The notes beneath the pieces were generated by a model. It ran no database searches. It saw only the letters and a list, made by a program, of their open reading frames with translations, and was not told the origin of the DNA. Below, piece by piece: positions 26,965 to 34,914 of a DNA stretch of 64,000 bases. A program made the position numbers and the translations under genes. The DNA comes from an uncultured Prevotellaceae bacterium (GTDB lineage: Bacteria > Bacteroidota > Bacteroidia > Bacteroidales > Muribaculaceae): the NCBI GenBank assembly GCA_900318345.1, contig ONKD01000002.1, forward strand, positions 29,146-93,145, written 5' to 3'. How positions within the stretch are numbered: position 1 is the stretch's first letter; each line of letters starts with the position of its first letter.

Positions 26965-27017
26965 CTGATTATTTTTATTCTCCCTCAGGGTTGGGGTGAT
27001 TAATAAAAAATAATCAG
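26965..27017 (+). promoter_or_regulatory. leader hairpin before the LytTR gene
   Basis: CTGATTATTTTT (26965-26976) pairs over 12 bases with AAAAATAATCAG at its far arm (ends 27017), with a bulged A. The loop holds TCCCTCAGGGTTGGGG, with a small CCCTCAGGG stem. Its place just after the predicted start site suggests attenuation or an operator, unproven. Confidence 0.45.
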
Positions 27018-27072
27018 CAATTGACATATTCCTAGAAAACCGTAAATTGACACAGGCTAACATAGATTTTAA

Positions 27073-27438
27073 ATGGATAAACAACGTTTAATATTTAACT
27101 CCCGAGACGAGATGCTGCGCATCGACGTGCATCGCATCGTGTATTTTGAGGCCGATGGCAACTATACCTACATTGTCACTTGCAACAAACTGAAGAGTGC
27201 GGTGTGCATGAACTTGGGCCAGATGGAAGATGTCCTTGCCCAACGTCTCAAAGAGAAGAAAAACATCTTTGCGCGCATCGGCAAGCGCTATATTGTCAAT
27301 CTCGGGTATGTCTATAAGATCAATCCACTGAAGAAACAGCTTGTGTTGACCGATTTCACTAACTTCTCCTATCAGCTCGATGTATCGCGCGAGGCCTTGA
27401 AAACCTTGAAGGAAATCATGGTTCAAATCAAGATTTAA
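27073..27438 (+). CDS. LytTR DNA-binding domain protein
   Basis: A 121-residue protein that is essentially one LytTR domain (about 10-115): RIDVHRIVYFEADGNYTYIV, then EKKNIFARIGKRYIVNLGYVYKI and LTDFTNFSYQLDVSREAL. LytTR domains bind DNA as response-regulator outputs, but there is no receiver domain here and no sensor kinase nearby, so control must come otherwise. Seven base pairs separate it from the FHA gene, so it is likely the regulator of the signalling cluster that follows. Confidence 0.85.
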   Translation: MDKQRLIFNSRDEMLRIDVHRIVYFEADGNYTYIVTCNKLKSAVCMNLGQMEDVLAQRLKEKKNIFARIGKRYIVNLGYVYKINPLKKQLVLTDFTNFSYQLDVSREALKTLKEIMVQIKI

Positions 27439-27445
27439 TGTAACA

Positions 27446-28126
27446 ATGGAACTGATTATTGGACGAGACGGAGCGACTGCTAAACTCAAGGTCGTGAATG
27501 GCACCCAGGTGAACCTCTATGGAGAGGCTGCCAGTGTGCCCGTTGATGTGAGCCGCCAGCATTGCCAACTCACGGCGATTGACGACAACACGTTTGTCAT
27601 CAAGAACATCAAGGCCGCTAATGTCACTTGGGTAAACGGCATCGAGGTGCAAACCAAGAAAATCTCCAAGGACGACAAAGTCGAACTGGGTCAAAGCCGT
27701 TACAGCGTGCCCTTGCTGGAGATACTTGAGCAGATGAAACCCAATATTGCCGACATCACACCGTTGAAGGCAGTGTGGGAAGAATACAACCAGAGCACCA
27801 TCGCCATCAAGAAGCGCCAGCAGAAGAACAACCTGCTGGCAAGGATCCCGATCTTTCTCACGATGCTTGGTGGCGGACTCATTGCCGTGAGTGAAGCCAT
27901 TCGTCCCTATTCAATTACCTTCACCGTGATTGCATTACTCATCATGGCTTATGGCTTTTACAGGCAGGCTACCGACCGGGGTATCGATGAGCAGGAAAAA
28001 CTCAAAAAACAGTTCCAGCGAGACTATGTGTGCCCCAAGTGCGGGCGCTTCATGGGCTTTGTGGATTATGACCTGTTATGTCAGAATAATAACTGCCCTG
28101 CATGCAAAGCAAGGTACAAAAAATAA
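27446..28126 (+). CDS. FHA-domain membrane protein with zinc ribbon
   Basis: 226 residues. N-terminal FHA-like domain (1-95; IIGRDG, VSRQHCQL, VTWVNGIEVQ), which in the family reads phosphothreonine. Two membrane helices follow (about 130-175), then a C-terminal zinc ribbon with CPKC and CPAC pairs. The domain order suggests a membrane-anchored reader of the kinase encoded at 32178. Cotranscribed with the LytTR gene; a 114-bp gap with its own promoter precedes the next gene. Confidence 0.75.
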   Translation: MELIIGRDGATAKLKVVNGTQVNLYGEAASVPVDVSRQHCQLTAIDDNTFVIKNIKAANVTWVNGIEVQTKKISKDDKVELGQSRYSVPLLEILEQMKPNIADITPLKAVWEEYNQSTIAIKKRQQKNNLLARIPIFLTMLGGGLIAVSEAIRPYSITFTVIALLIMAYGFYRQATDRGIDEQEKLKKQFQRDYVCPKCGRFMGFVDYDLLCQNNNCPACKARYKK

Positions 28127-28171
28127 TTTCATACATTAATCCCACCATTTCATCCAATATGCTTTTAAATA

Positions 28172-28203
28172 TTTGGTGACGGGATGCGGGCAATTTAATT
28201 TTG
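28172..28203 (+). promoter_or_regulatory. promoter of the kinase/caspase operon
   Basis: TTTG (28172-28175), exactly 20 bp, TAATTTTG (28196-28203). This is the best Bacteroidales-type promoter in the cluster and lies 38 bp before the start codon at 28241. Confidence 0.7.
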
Positions 28204-28240
28204 CATTGTCAAAATTATAAACCGATTAAATTTTAAGATT

Positions 28241-29467
28241 ATGAGCGACGAAACAATTTACATGGGTAACACCCAGAACGAGGACATGAATGAGAGTGAG
28301 CGCAAGAGTGTGATCGCTAATGTATGGAAGCCCATCACCATTGGCGGTTTCACAGGTATCTTGTTGGGTGCTGGTGCCCTCATGGCAAGCAATGCCAGTG
28401 CAGCCAATCAAGGCCACGAGGATACTCCTCAAGACGAGCCTGTGGCATCGACCGATGAGCCTGCTGTTGATCCTGTGGGACAAGTGGCGCCCGAGACCGA
28501 GTTGGATATTGCCAACACTGAGCCGGGTCTCTCGTTTGACGAAGCCTTTGCCGCAGCTCGTGCACAAGTGGGTCCTGGTGGCATATTCTATTGGCATGGT
28601 GCTATCTTCAGCACTTACACCGTCGATGAATGGAATGACCTGACCGAGGCACAGCAAGAGCAGTTTGCTCAGCAAGTGCGTCCCGAGGTTGATGCCAATC
28701 ATGTTGATGCCGAGCAAATCGCTGCGGTTGCTCCCCAAGACGATGCTGATGCTGCTGTTGAGGAGGATGCTCCTGTCGCTGACGCTGTCGTTGAGGAAGA
28801 GGCTCTGGTGACTGAAGCTCCAGTTGAGGATGAAGCCCCTGTTGAGGCCCTTCCCGTTGAGGAAGAAGCTCTTGTTGCTGACGCTGTTCCCGTTGAGGAA
28901 GAAGCTCCCGTTGAGGCCGCTCCCGTTGCCGAGGCTTCAGTAGCCGAACCGTCCATTGCAGAGTTTGCCGAGGATTTGGCTATGGCTGATGTCGCTCCTC
29001 AAGAGCTTGTTGACAACGTGGAACTGGACGAGGACGTTCAGATCGCCGACTTTGAGCCCCAGCATGTTATCGAGGATTTGGCGCTCGCCGACGTTCCAAC
29101 CAAGAGCAGTGCCGCCCGGAATCTTGAAGCCCAACAGCAGAATATTTTGCACGAGTTTGACGTTGATGACGATGTGAGAATCGTGGGCTATGGCGAGTTT
29201 GACGGACACGTCGTGACTGGTCTTGACCTTGATGGTGACAACCAGGCCGATATCGCTGTGATTGATGTGGACGACTCGGGTAGCTATTCACGCGCCGATA
29301 TCGTGATCGACAACGAGGGTAACATGTCAACCTATGGCGAACTCGAGGACTTCGCTCACGAGCAGATGCCCGGTGAGGATGACCATCTCAACGAGGATCA
29401 AGCCCAGAATCCTGAGGTCGCTCAAGACATGCCCGACTACATGGACGACGCCCTGGCACAAGTCTAA
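28241..29467 (+). CDS. acidic single-pass membrane protein of the signalling operon
   Basis: 408 residues, not assignable to a named enzyme family. Residues 1-30 are polar, 31-55 form one membrane helix (PITIGGFTGILLGAGALMAS). A conserved-looking block follows (SFDEAFAAARAQVGPGGIFYWHG). Residues about 168-245 are a low-complexity run built on VEEEAPVEA units, very acidic. The end has Asp-rich GLDLDGDNQADIAVIDVDDSG, suggestive of Ca2+ binding. It is the first gene of the kinase operon and may be a scaffold or substrate of the kinase; this is inference from position and composition. Confidence 0.6.
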   Translation: MSDETIYMGNTQNEDMNESERKSVIANVWKPITIGGFTGILLGAGALMASNASAANQGHEDTPQDEPVASTDEPAVDPVGQVAPETELDIANTEPGLSFDEAFAAARAQVGPGGIFYWHGAIFSTYTVDEWNDLTEAQQEQFAQQVRPEVDANHVDAEQIAAVAPQDDADAAVEEDAPVADAVVEEEALVTEAPVEDEAPVEALPVEEEALVADAVPVEEEAPVEAAPVAEASVAEPSIAEFAEDLAMADVAPQELVDNVELDEDVQIADFEPQHVIEDLALADVPTKSSAARNLEAQQQNILHEFDVDDDVRIVGYGEFDGHVVTGLDLDGDNQADIAVIDVDDSGSYSRADIVIDNEGNMSTYGELEDFAHEQMPGEDDHLNEDQAQNPEVAQDMPDYMDDALAQV

Positions 29468-29490
29468 CTGAATCACAATCTAGTTAGCCC

Positions 29491-30234
29491 ATGCGACGAT
29501 TCCTTCTCATCCTGCTCCTGATTGCGGCCTGTGTCGCGATACCGCAGCAAGCATTGTCCCGTAACTACGTCTTCTGTGTAGGACTGAACTCCTATTCGAT
29601 GGACGTGGGACAGCTGCGTGTAAGCACCAATGACGCTAAAACCATCAAGAAGGTGTTCAAGAAGAACGGACACTCCAGCGTCTCGATCATCACCGACAGT
29701 GCCGCCACACGTGCCGCGGTGCTCAGGGGCATGAAATATTGCTTTGCTAGGGCTAAGAGTAATGATGTCGCGATATTCTTCTTCAGCGGCCATGGTACCG
29801 AGTATGGACTGCTGTGCTATGATGGCGTGCTGAAGAATAGCGAAATTCTCAATGAATTTAAACAATGTAAAGCCGGCACCAAGATGATTATTGCCGATGC
29901 CTGCTATTCAGGAAAGTTGCGCAACGATAGCGCTTGGCGAGAGGTCTATAATGGCGAGAATGTCATTCTGTTCCTGTCGTCAAGAACCGACGAGACGTCA
30001 ATCGAGACGGTTTTCAACAACAGCCTATTCACGATCTACTTGGAGCGCGGATTGCGTGGCGGAGCCGATGTCAACAAGGACCGCACAATCACCGCTCGTG
30101 AGCTTTATGACTTTGTGCATGCTGGAGTGAGCAATGACTCCCGTGACACCCAGCATCCAGTGATGTGGGGAAAGTTTGATGGCAACATGCCGATTATTAA
30201 GTGGGAAAACAAAAAAGCGATTAAGTATAAATGA
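29491..30234 (+). CDS. secreted caspase-family (C14) peptidase
   Basis: 247 residues. A signal peptide (1-22, ending ALSR) precedes a caspase fold: NYVFCVGLNSYS, VSTNDAKTIKKVFKK, then catalytic His101 in FFFSGHGTEYG and Cys138 in IIADACYSGK, both present. The protein stops soon after the p10-like part (GGADVNKDRTITARELYDFV), with no extra effector domain. Its stop overlaps the next start (ATGA at 30231). An exported caspase cotranscribed with a kinase, a phosphatase and FHA readers is uncommon; substrate and activation are unknown. Confidence 0.82.
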   Translation: MRRFLLILLLIAACVAIPQQALSRNYVFCVGLNSYSMDVGQLRVSTNDAKTIKKVFKKNGHSSVSIITDSAATRAAVLRGMKYCFARAKSNDVAIFFFSGHGTEYGLLCYDGVLKNSEILNEFKQCKAGTKMIIADACYSGKLRNDSAWREVYNGENVILFLSSRTDETSIETVFNNSLFTIYLERGLRGGADVNKDRTITARELYDFVHAGVSNDSRDTQHPVMWGKFDGNMPIIKWENKKAIKYK

Positions 30235-30764
30235 CAACACTGACAGTAAATATCAAATGCCCGGGTTGTGGCGTGATCTTGAGAGTGACCAACTCCAAGA
30301 ATGAGGCCGAGAAACGATTCAGCTGCCCCAATTGCGGCAAGCACATTGTTATCCCGTTCTATAAAATCAAACCCGAAGATGGCGAAACCCAACTCGATGG
30401 CCAGCCTGGTGCTCAGGCAACGCAGATGGGTGGCCAGAATGTGGATCAGAAATCATGTTACCTGCTCTACAACGGCAGGAAATATGAGTTGGCCATTGGC
30501 CAAAATTGCGTCGGTCGCAGGGCAATGACTTCAAGTGCCGATGTACAGATTGATACCGATGACAGGTTCTTCAGCCGTGAGCACATGCTCATCAACGTGA
30601 GGCGCTTGCCTGATGGCGGTATCAAAGTGGACGTCAGCAACTACAAGAATAAGAATGCGACCTACGTGAACAACAACTTGCTTGAGCAGGGTGACGCCAT
30701 CGTCTTGCATGATGGTGACAAGATCCTGGTTGGTGCCTCCACACTGACTTTCCACACCAAGTAA
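30231..30764 (+). CDS. zinc-ribbon plus FHA-domain protein
   Basis: 177 residues, soluble. An N-terminal zinc ribbon (CPGC at about 9-12 and CPNC near 32) leads to an FHA domain (about 85-175; CVGRRAMTSSADVQI, FSREHMLINVRR, NKNATYVNNN). FHA domains bind phosphothreonine, so it may carry signals from the nearby kinase. Start overlaps the caspase stop by 4 bp (ATGA), pointing to coupled translation; the phosphatase gene follows after 14 bp. Confidence 0.85.
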   Translation: MTTLTVNIKCPGCGVILRVTNSKNEAEKRFSCPNCGKHIVIPFYKIKPEDGETQLDGQPGAQATQMGGQNVDQKSCYLLYNGRKYELAIGQNCVGRRAMTSSADVQIDTDDRFFSREHMLINVRRLPDGGIKVDVSNYKNKNATYVNNNLLEQGDAIVLHDGDKILVGASTLTFHTK

Positions 30765-30778
30765 ACACTAAGTAAATA

Positions 30779-32164
30779 ATGAAGATTAAGATATATCCAC
30801 CACTGGCCATCCATGAGCTGGGTACGAGAGGTAATCAAGAAGACTTCATCTACCCAGAGCATGGCACAGCAACCGAGGACGATGCTTTGTTCATCGTCTG
30901 TGATGGCATGGGTGGACATGAGCATGGCGAGGTGGCAAGCCTGACATTTGCCACTGCCCTTGCTGACTATTTCAAAGCCAATGCCACCAGCGACAATGTC
31001 CTGGCCGATGAAACGCTGAACAAAGCCATTGAGCATGCCTATGATTGTTTGGACGCTAAGGATAGCGGCAGCTACAAGAAGATGGGCACGACGCTCACGC
31101 TGTTGTATATCCACCGTGGCGGTGTGACTGCGGCTCACATTGGTGACAGCCGCATCTATCATTTGAGACCAGGTGAGAAGATGCTCTACATCAGCCGTGA
31201 CCACTCGCTGGTTTATGATCTATACCAGAGCGGAGAGATCTCGTATGGCGAGATGAAGACCTCCAAGCAGAAGAACGTCATTACCCGTGCCGTGCAGCCT
31301 GGTGAGGATAACCGTGTGAAACCTGACATCATTCACATTACCGATATCCAGCCAGGGGACTATTTTTACATGTGCAGTGACGGCATGCTCGAGCAGATGG
31401 ATGACGATGAGCTGTTCAAGCTGCTTTCGGGAAAAGGCAGTGACAACAAGAAACTGAGGCAATTGATTGCAGCCACATCAGACAACGCTGACAATCATAG
31501 TGCATATATCATTCACATCGAGTCAGTGACCCATGAGCCCAGCGATAACCAGATTGTTGGGAATGAAGAATTGACCGCACGATGCAACGCATTGAACATC
31601 AAGGTCGTCAAGGGCGATGAACCAGCGGTTAACACCGAGGACGATGATGCGACACAGTTAGCTCCATCGGTAACCAAAAAGCCCGTGAGGGCCCCACGAC
31701 GCAAGAAAAAAACGTTGACTTGGTTGTGGTGGGCGATACTCATTGCCGCTATTGTTGCTGCAGCCGTGTGGTTGACACTTTACGGCTTGCAGGACAACCA
31801 TAAACAGAGCAATGTGCCGACGCGCACCGAACTTGAAGAATCTCAAACCACCGGCAAACCGTTGTTGCCGTCCATGATTCATCGCAAGGCCGAGCCCGAG
31901 AAGGCTATACCTTCTACTCGTGCTCCAAGGCCCAAAAAGGCTCAACCACAGCAACAGCCTCAAGCTCAGCCCCAGCATGCGCCCGCAACCAAGAGCGCTA
32001 CAGAGGAGGCTGCCCCTGCTCCTGCGGCCAGTCCTGAGCCATCAGAGGATATTAAATTGCCTGGAGTGATCAAGAATCGCACGGCACCTTCTAAAACCAG
32101 TTCAGCCGGAAAGAAAACGGTTGGAGCCGGTAATGAGAATGATAAACCTAATCGTGACAAATAA
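30779..32164 (+). CDS. PP2C-family Ser/Thr phosphatase with membrane anchor
   Basis: 461 residues. The PP2C domain (about 1-245) has the metal-binding Asp42 in CDGMGGHEHGE, GTTLTLLYI, HIGDSRIYHLR, ITRAVQPGE, MCSDGMLEQM and the late SDNADNHS. A Lys/Arg-rich stretch then one membrane helix (about 318-338, WLWWAILIAAIVAAAVWLTL) and a Pro/Gln/Ala-rich exported tail follow. It should remove phosphates placed by the adjacent kinase. Neighbours are 14 and 13 bp away. Confidence 0.9.
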   Translation: MKIKIYPPLAIHELGTRGNQEDFIYPEHGTATEDDALFIVCDGMGGHEHGEVASLTFATALADYFKANATSDNVLADETLNKAIEHAYDCLDAKDSGSYKKMGTTLTLLYIHRGGVTAAHIGDSRIYHLRPGEKMLYISRDHSLVYDLYQSGEISYGEMKTSKQKNVITRAVQPGEDNRVKPDIIHITDIQPGDYFYMCSDGMLEQMDDDELFKLLSGKGSDNKKLRQLIAATSDNADNHSAYIIHIESVTHEPSDNQIVGNEELTARCNALNIKVVKGDEPAVNTEDDDATQLAPSVTKKPVRAPRRKKKTLTWLWWAILIAAIVAAAVWLTLYGLQDNHKQSNVPTRTELEESQTTGKPLLPSMIHRKAEPEKAIPSTRAPRPKKAQPQQQPQAQPQHAPATKSATEEAAPAPAASPEPSEDIKLPGVIKNRTAPSKTSSAGKKTVGAGNENDKPNRDK

Positions 32165-32177
32165 AGAGTAAAGTATT

Positions 32178-33716
32178 ATGTCAGATCAGAGTAATATAAT
32201 CATGGAGTCGATGCTCAGAGTGGGCACCGTATTGCATGGCACCTACCGCATCGACAGTTACCTGTCCAGTGGTGGGTTTGGAAATACCTATGTGGCAACA
32301 CACATCAACTTTAATGAGAAGTATGCCATCAAGGAGTTTTTCATGAAGGGCGTCAACGAGCGTGACGGCAACAATACTGCTGTGAGCGTCAGCAACAATG
32401 AGAAAGTGACTGAGTTCAATGAGCAGCTCGAAAAGTTTAAAAAGGAAGCCCGAAGGCTGCGCAAACTCAACAATTCCCATATTGTCAGGGTATATGACCT
32501 GTTTGAGGAGAATGGTACCGCCTATTATGTCATGGATTACATCAGTGGCGAGAACCTCAAGGAAAGGCTCAAACGTACTGGCCAGCCGTTGACCGATGAT
32601 CAGGCTAACCAGGTGCTTATCCAGGTGTTGGACGCGTTAAATGAGGTTCACTCCAATGGCATTTGGCACCTTGACCTCAAGCCGGCCAACGTGATGATCA
32701 ACAATGATGGTATTGTCAAGCTCATCGACTTTGGCGCCAGCAAGCAGTTTAACAACAAGACAGGTGGGGCATTGTCCACCTCGTCGGTGACCTATACCAA
32801 TGGTTTTGCTCCCATCGAGCAGATGGAGAAAAGCTATGAGAAACTGGGACCATGGACCGATTTCTATGCACTGGGTGCGACACTTTACAACGTGTTGACC
32901 AACCAGCGTCCGCCCATGCCCAGTGACATCAATGATGATCACACTCCCGACAAGCACCTCTCCTTGCCATTGCCCTCAAGCGTGAGCAACAAGACACGAG
33001 ATATGATCTTGTGGCTCATGAAGACCAATCGCAAGGAGCGACCCGCTTCGGTCAAGGAGATCATGGATAGTCTCAAGATCAATCAGTCTGGAGCAAAGAA
33101 CCATCATACTGGCGAAACGACAATCCTGCAAACCCCAATTACTAATTCTACTCCTTCGGCATCTTGGTCAGCTCCCGTTGCTCAACCCGAGCCTCAGCCC
33201 TATCGCGAGGAGGAGCAATATGACTCAGAGAACAGTAGCTCTGAGACTACCAAGAAGACCAAAAAGGCCATCATCGTTGCTGTTTTTGTCGGTCTGTTGC
33301 TTGCCCTGGGAGGTTACTACATGTATAATGGCGGTTTCAGTGGTAGCACCGAGGAAAAAGAGACCGTTGACTCTGTGCAAAACCAATTGGTGACCATTGC
33401 CCTTGGCGAGGGACATTATTCCGGCCCGATTGATGAGGCAGGAAAGCCTAACGGCAAGGGAACCGTGGTGTTTAATAACGGTGACAAATGCGAGGCTAGT
33501 TTTATCAATGGTGTGATCAAGGTCGACACCATTACCTACAGTTTTAATGACAATGGTGATGTGTTTGTCGGATCAATTAAGATCGATAATGACGTTGCTG
33601 CATTATATGAGGGAAAATTGACCAAAAAAGACGGCTCCTATTTCGTCGGCTCATTCAAGGATAGTTCTCCTGACAAGGGTACCTGGTATGACAAGAAAGG
33701 GAATCGTACTAAATAA
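32178..33716 (+). CDS. membrane Ser/Thr protein kinase with MORN-like tail
   Basis: 512 residues. The Hanks-type kinase domain (about 14-290) keeps Lys52 (YAIKEF), the catalytic loop HLDLKPANVM with Asp166, and DFG at 184-186 (LIDFGASKQF); the activation segment ends FAPIEQ. A membrane helix at about 365-385 (AIIVAVFVGLLLALGGYYMY) puts a C-terminal MORN-like beta module (GPIDEAGKPNGKGTVVFNNGD) outside. Catalytically intact by sequence. The phosphatase gene precedes it and two FGE-like genes follow at 4 and 15 bp. Confidence 0.9.
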   Translation: MSDQSNIIMESMLRVGTVLHGTYRIDSYLSSGGFGNTYVATHINFNEKYAIKEFFMKGVNERDGNNTAVSVSNNEKVTEFNEQLEKFKKEARRLRKLNNSHIVRVYDLFEENGTAYYVMDYISGENLKERLKRTGQPLTDDQANQVLIQVLDALNEVHSNGIWHLDLKPANVMINNDGIVKLIDFGASKQFNNKTGGALSTSSVTYTNGFAPIEQMEKSYEKLGPWTDFYALGATLYNVLTNQRPPMPSDINDDHTPDKHLSLPLPSSVSNKTRDMILWLMKTNRKERPASVKEIMDSLKINQSGAKNHHTGETTILQTPITNSTPSASWSAPVAQPEPQPYREEEQYDSENSSSETTKKTKKAIIVAVFVGLLLALGGYYMYNGGFSGSTEEKETVDSVQNQLVTIALGEGHYSGPIDEAGKPNGKGTVVFNNGDKCEASFINGVIKVDTITYSFNDNGDVFVGSIKIDNDVAALYEGKLTKKDGSYFVGSFKDSSPDKGTWYDKKGNRTK

Positions 33717-33720
33717 CTGA

Positions 33721-34899
33721 ATGATAGTGGTTATGGGTCGCAGGTTGTACATATCGATCATTTCAGTGATGCTGTTGTCTTTCACCGTGTGTGAACAGGC
33801 TACAGCACAGATTGTGCGATCTACACCCAAACGTGAGACTACAACCAAGCAGAATAAACCCAAAACGACCACTACCAATAAACCCAATAAAACGACCACC
33901 AAGAAGACCAGTCAACGGACCCGGTCAACCGGTTCAAGTAGCCGTTCTAGCGTTACAGCGGCTCCATCTTCCTCGTCGGCAGCCAATTCGCCGACAGTCT
34001 ATGACGTGACGTTCACTTGCAATATGGACGATGCTGATTTATACATCGATAACGCCTATATGGGTTATGCAAATGGTACCTACAACATCAAGGGTGGGTC
34101 TCATTATGTTCATGTTGTTGCCGAGGGTTGCGACGATTACACGACAACCATCAACGTCTCAAATTCCAGGAGGAGTTTTAAACTCAACATGAATAATGAC
34201 ATCTCACAGCCGCTTCACACCCTCCTTGATGACATGGTGTTTGTGCAGGGTGGATCATTTATCATGGGAACCAAGGAGGAAGCCGGAGCCGAGTATGATG
34301 AGATGCCTGCCCACGAGGTCAAACTCTCGTCATTCTACATCTGCAAGTATGAGGTGACTCAAGACCTCTGGATCGAGGTGATGGGGAACAATCCCAGCGA
34401 GAATGTGGATGAGTCCCTGCCTGTTGAGTCGATCACTTGGGATGATTGCCAAATGTTCATCAAGAAACTCAATGCCATGACGGGCATCAAGTTCAGGCTT
34501 CCCACCGAGGCTGAATGGGAATTTGCCGCGCGAGGTGGCGTCGAGAGTCGTGGCTATAAATATGCTGGCAGTGACAGTATCAATGACGTAGCCTGGTGTT
34601 ATGATTTTGATGAGACGACTCATGCGGTTGGCAGTAAGGCCCCCAATGAACTTGGGCTGTATGATATGTCGGGCAATGTCATGGAATGGTGCTCTGACTG
34701 GCATGGGCACTATAAACCTGGCCTGCAGCGCAATCCCACAGGCCCCAGACATGGCGAGTATCGCGTGTGTCGCGGTGGTTTTTGGGAGAGTGAGCCCAGC
34801 CACTGCACTGTCTCTTACCGAGTCCCGGTTGCCCCTGAGGATCACAGCAGTACCCTCGGCTTCAGGTTAGCGGCGACATCAATAAAAAGCAAACGATGA
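33721..34899 (+). CDS. secreted PEGA plus FGE/SUMF1-like protein, copy 1
   Basis: 392 residues with signal peptide (to about 30), a Thr/Lys/Arg-rich linker, a PEGA-like domain (about 95-160; DADLYIDNAYMGYANGTYNIKGG) and an FGE/SUMF1 fold (about 165-390; VQGGSFIMGT, YEVTQDLW, FRLPTEAEWEFAARGG, NELGLYDMSGNVMEWCSDW). Real formylglycine-generating enzymes need a CxxxxC pair; here only the second Cys (362) remains and Ser stands at the first place. So a binding rather than catalytic role is likely. A paralog follows in tandem. Confidence 0.8.
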   Translation: MIVVMGRRLYISIISVMLLSFTVCEQATAQIVRSTPKRETTTKQNKPKTTTTNKPNKTTTKKTSQRTRSTGSSSRSSVTAAPSSSSAANSPTVYDVTFTCNMDDADLYIDNAYMGYANGTYNIKGGSHYVHVVAEGCDDYTTTINVSNSRRSFKLNMNNDISQPLHTLLDDMVFVQGGSFIMGTKEEAGAEYDEMPAHEVKLSSFYICKYEVTQDLWIEVMGNNPSENVDESLPVESITWDDCQMFIKKLNAMTGIKFRLPTEAEWEFAARGGVESRGYKYAGSDSINDVAWCYDFDETTHAVGSKAPNELGLYDMSGNVMEWCSDWHGHYKPGLQRNPTGPRHGEYRVCRGGFWESEPSHCTVSYRVPVAPEDHSSTLGFRLAATSIKSKR

Positions 34900-34914
34900 T
34901 TATATCGAGATAAT

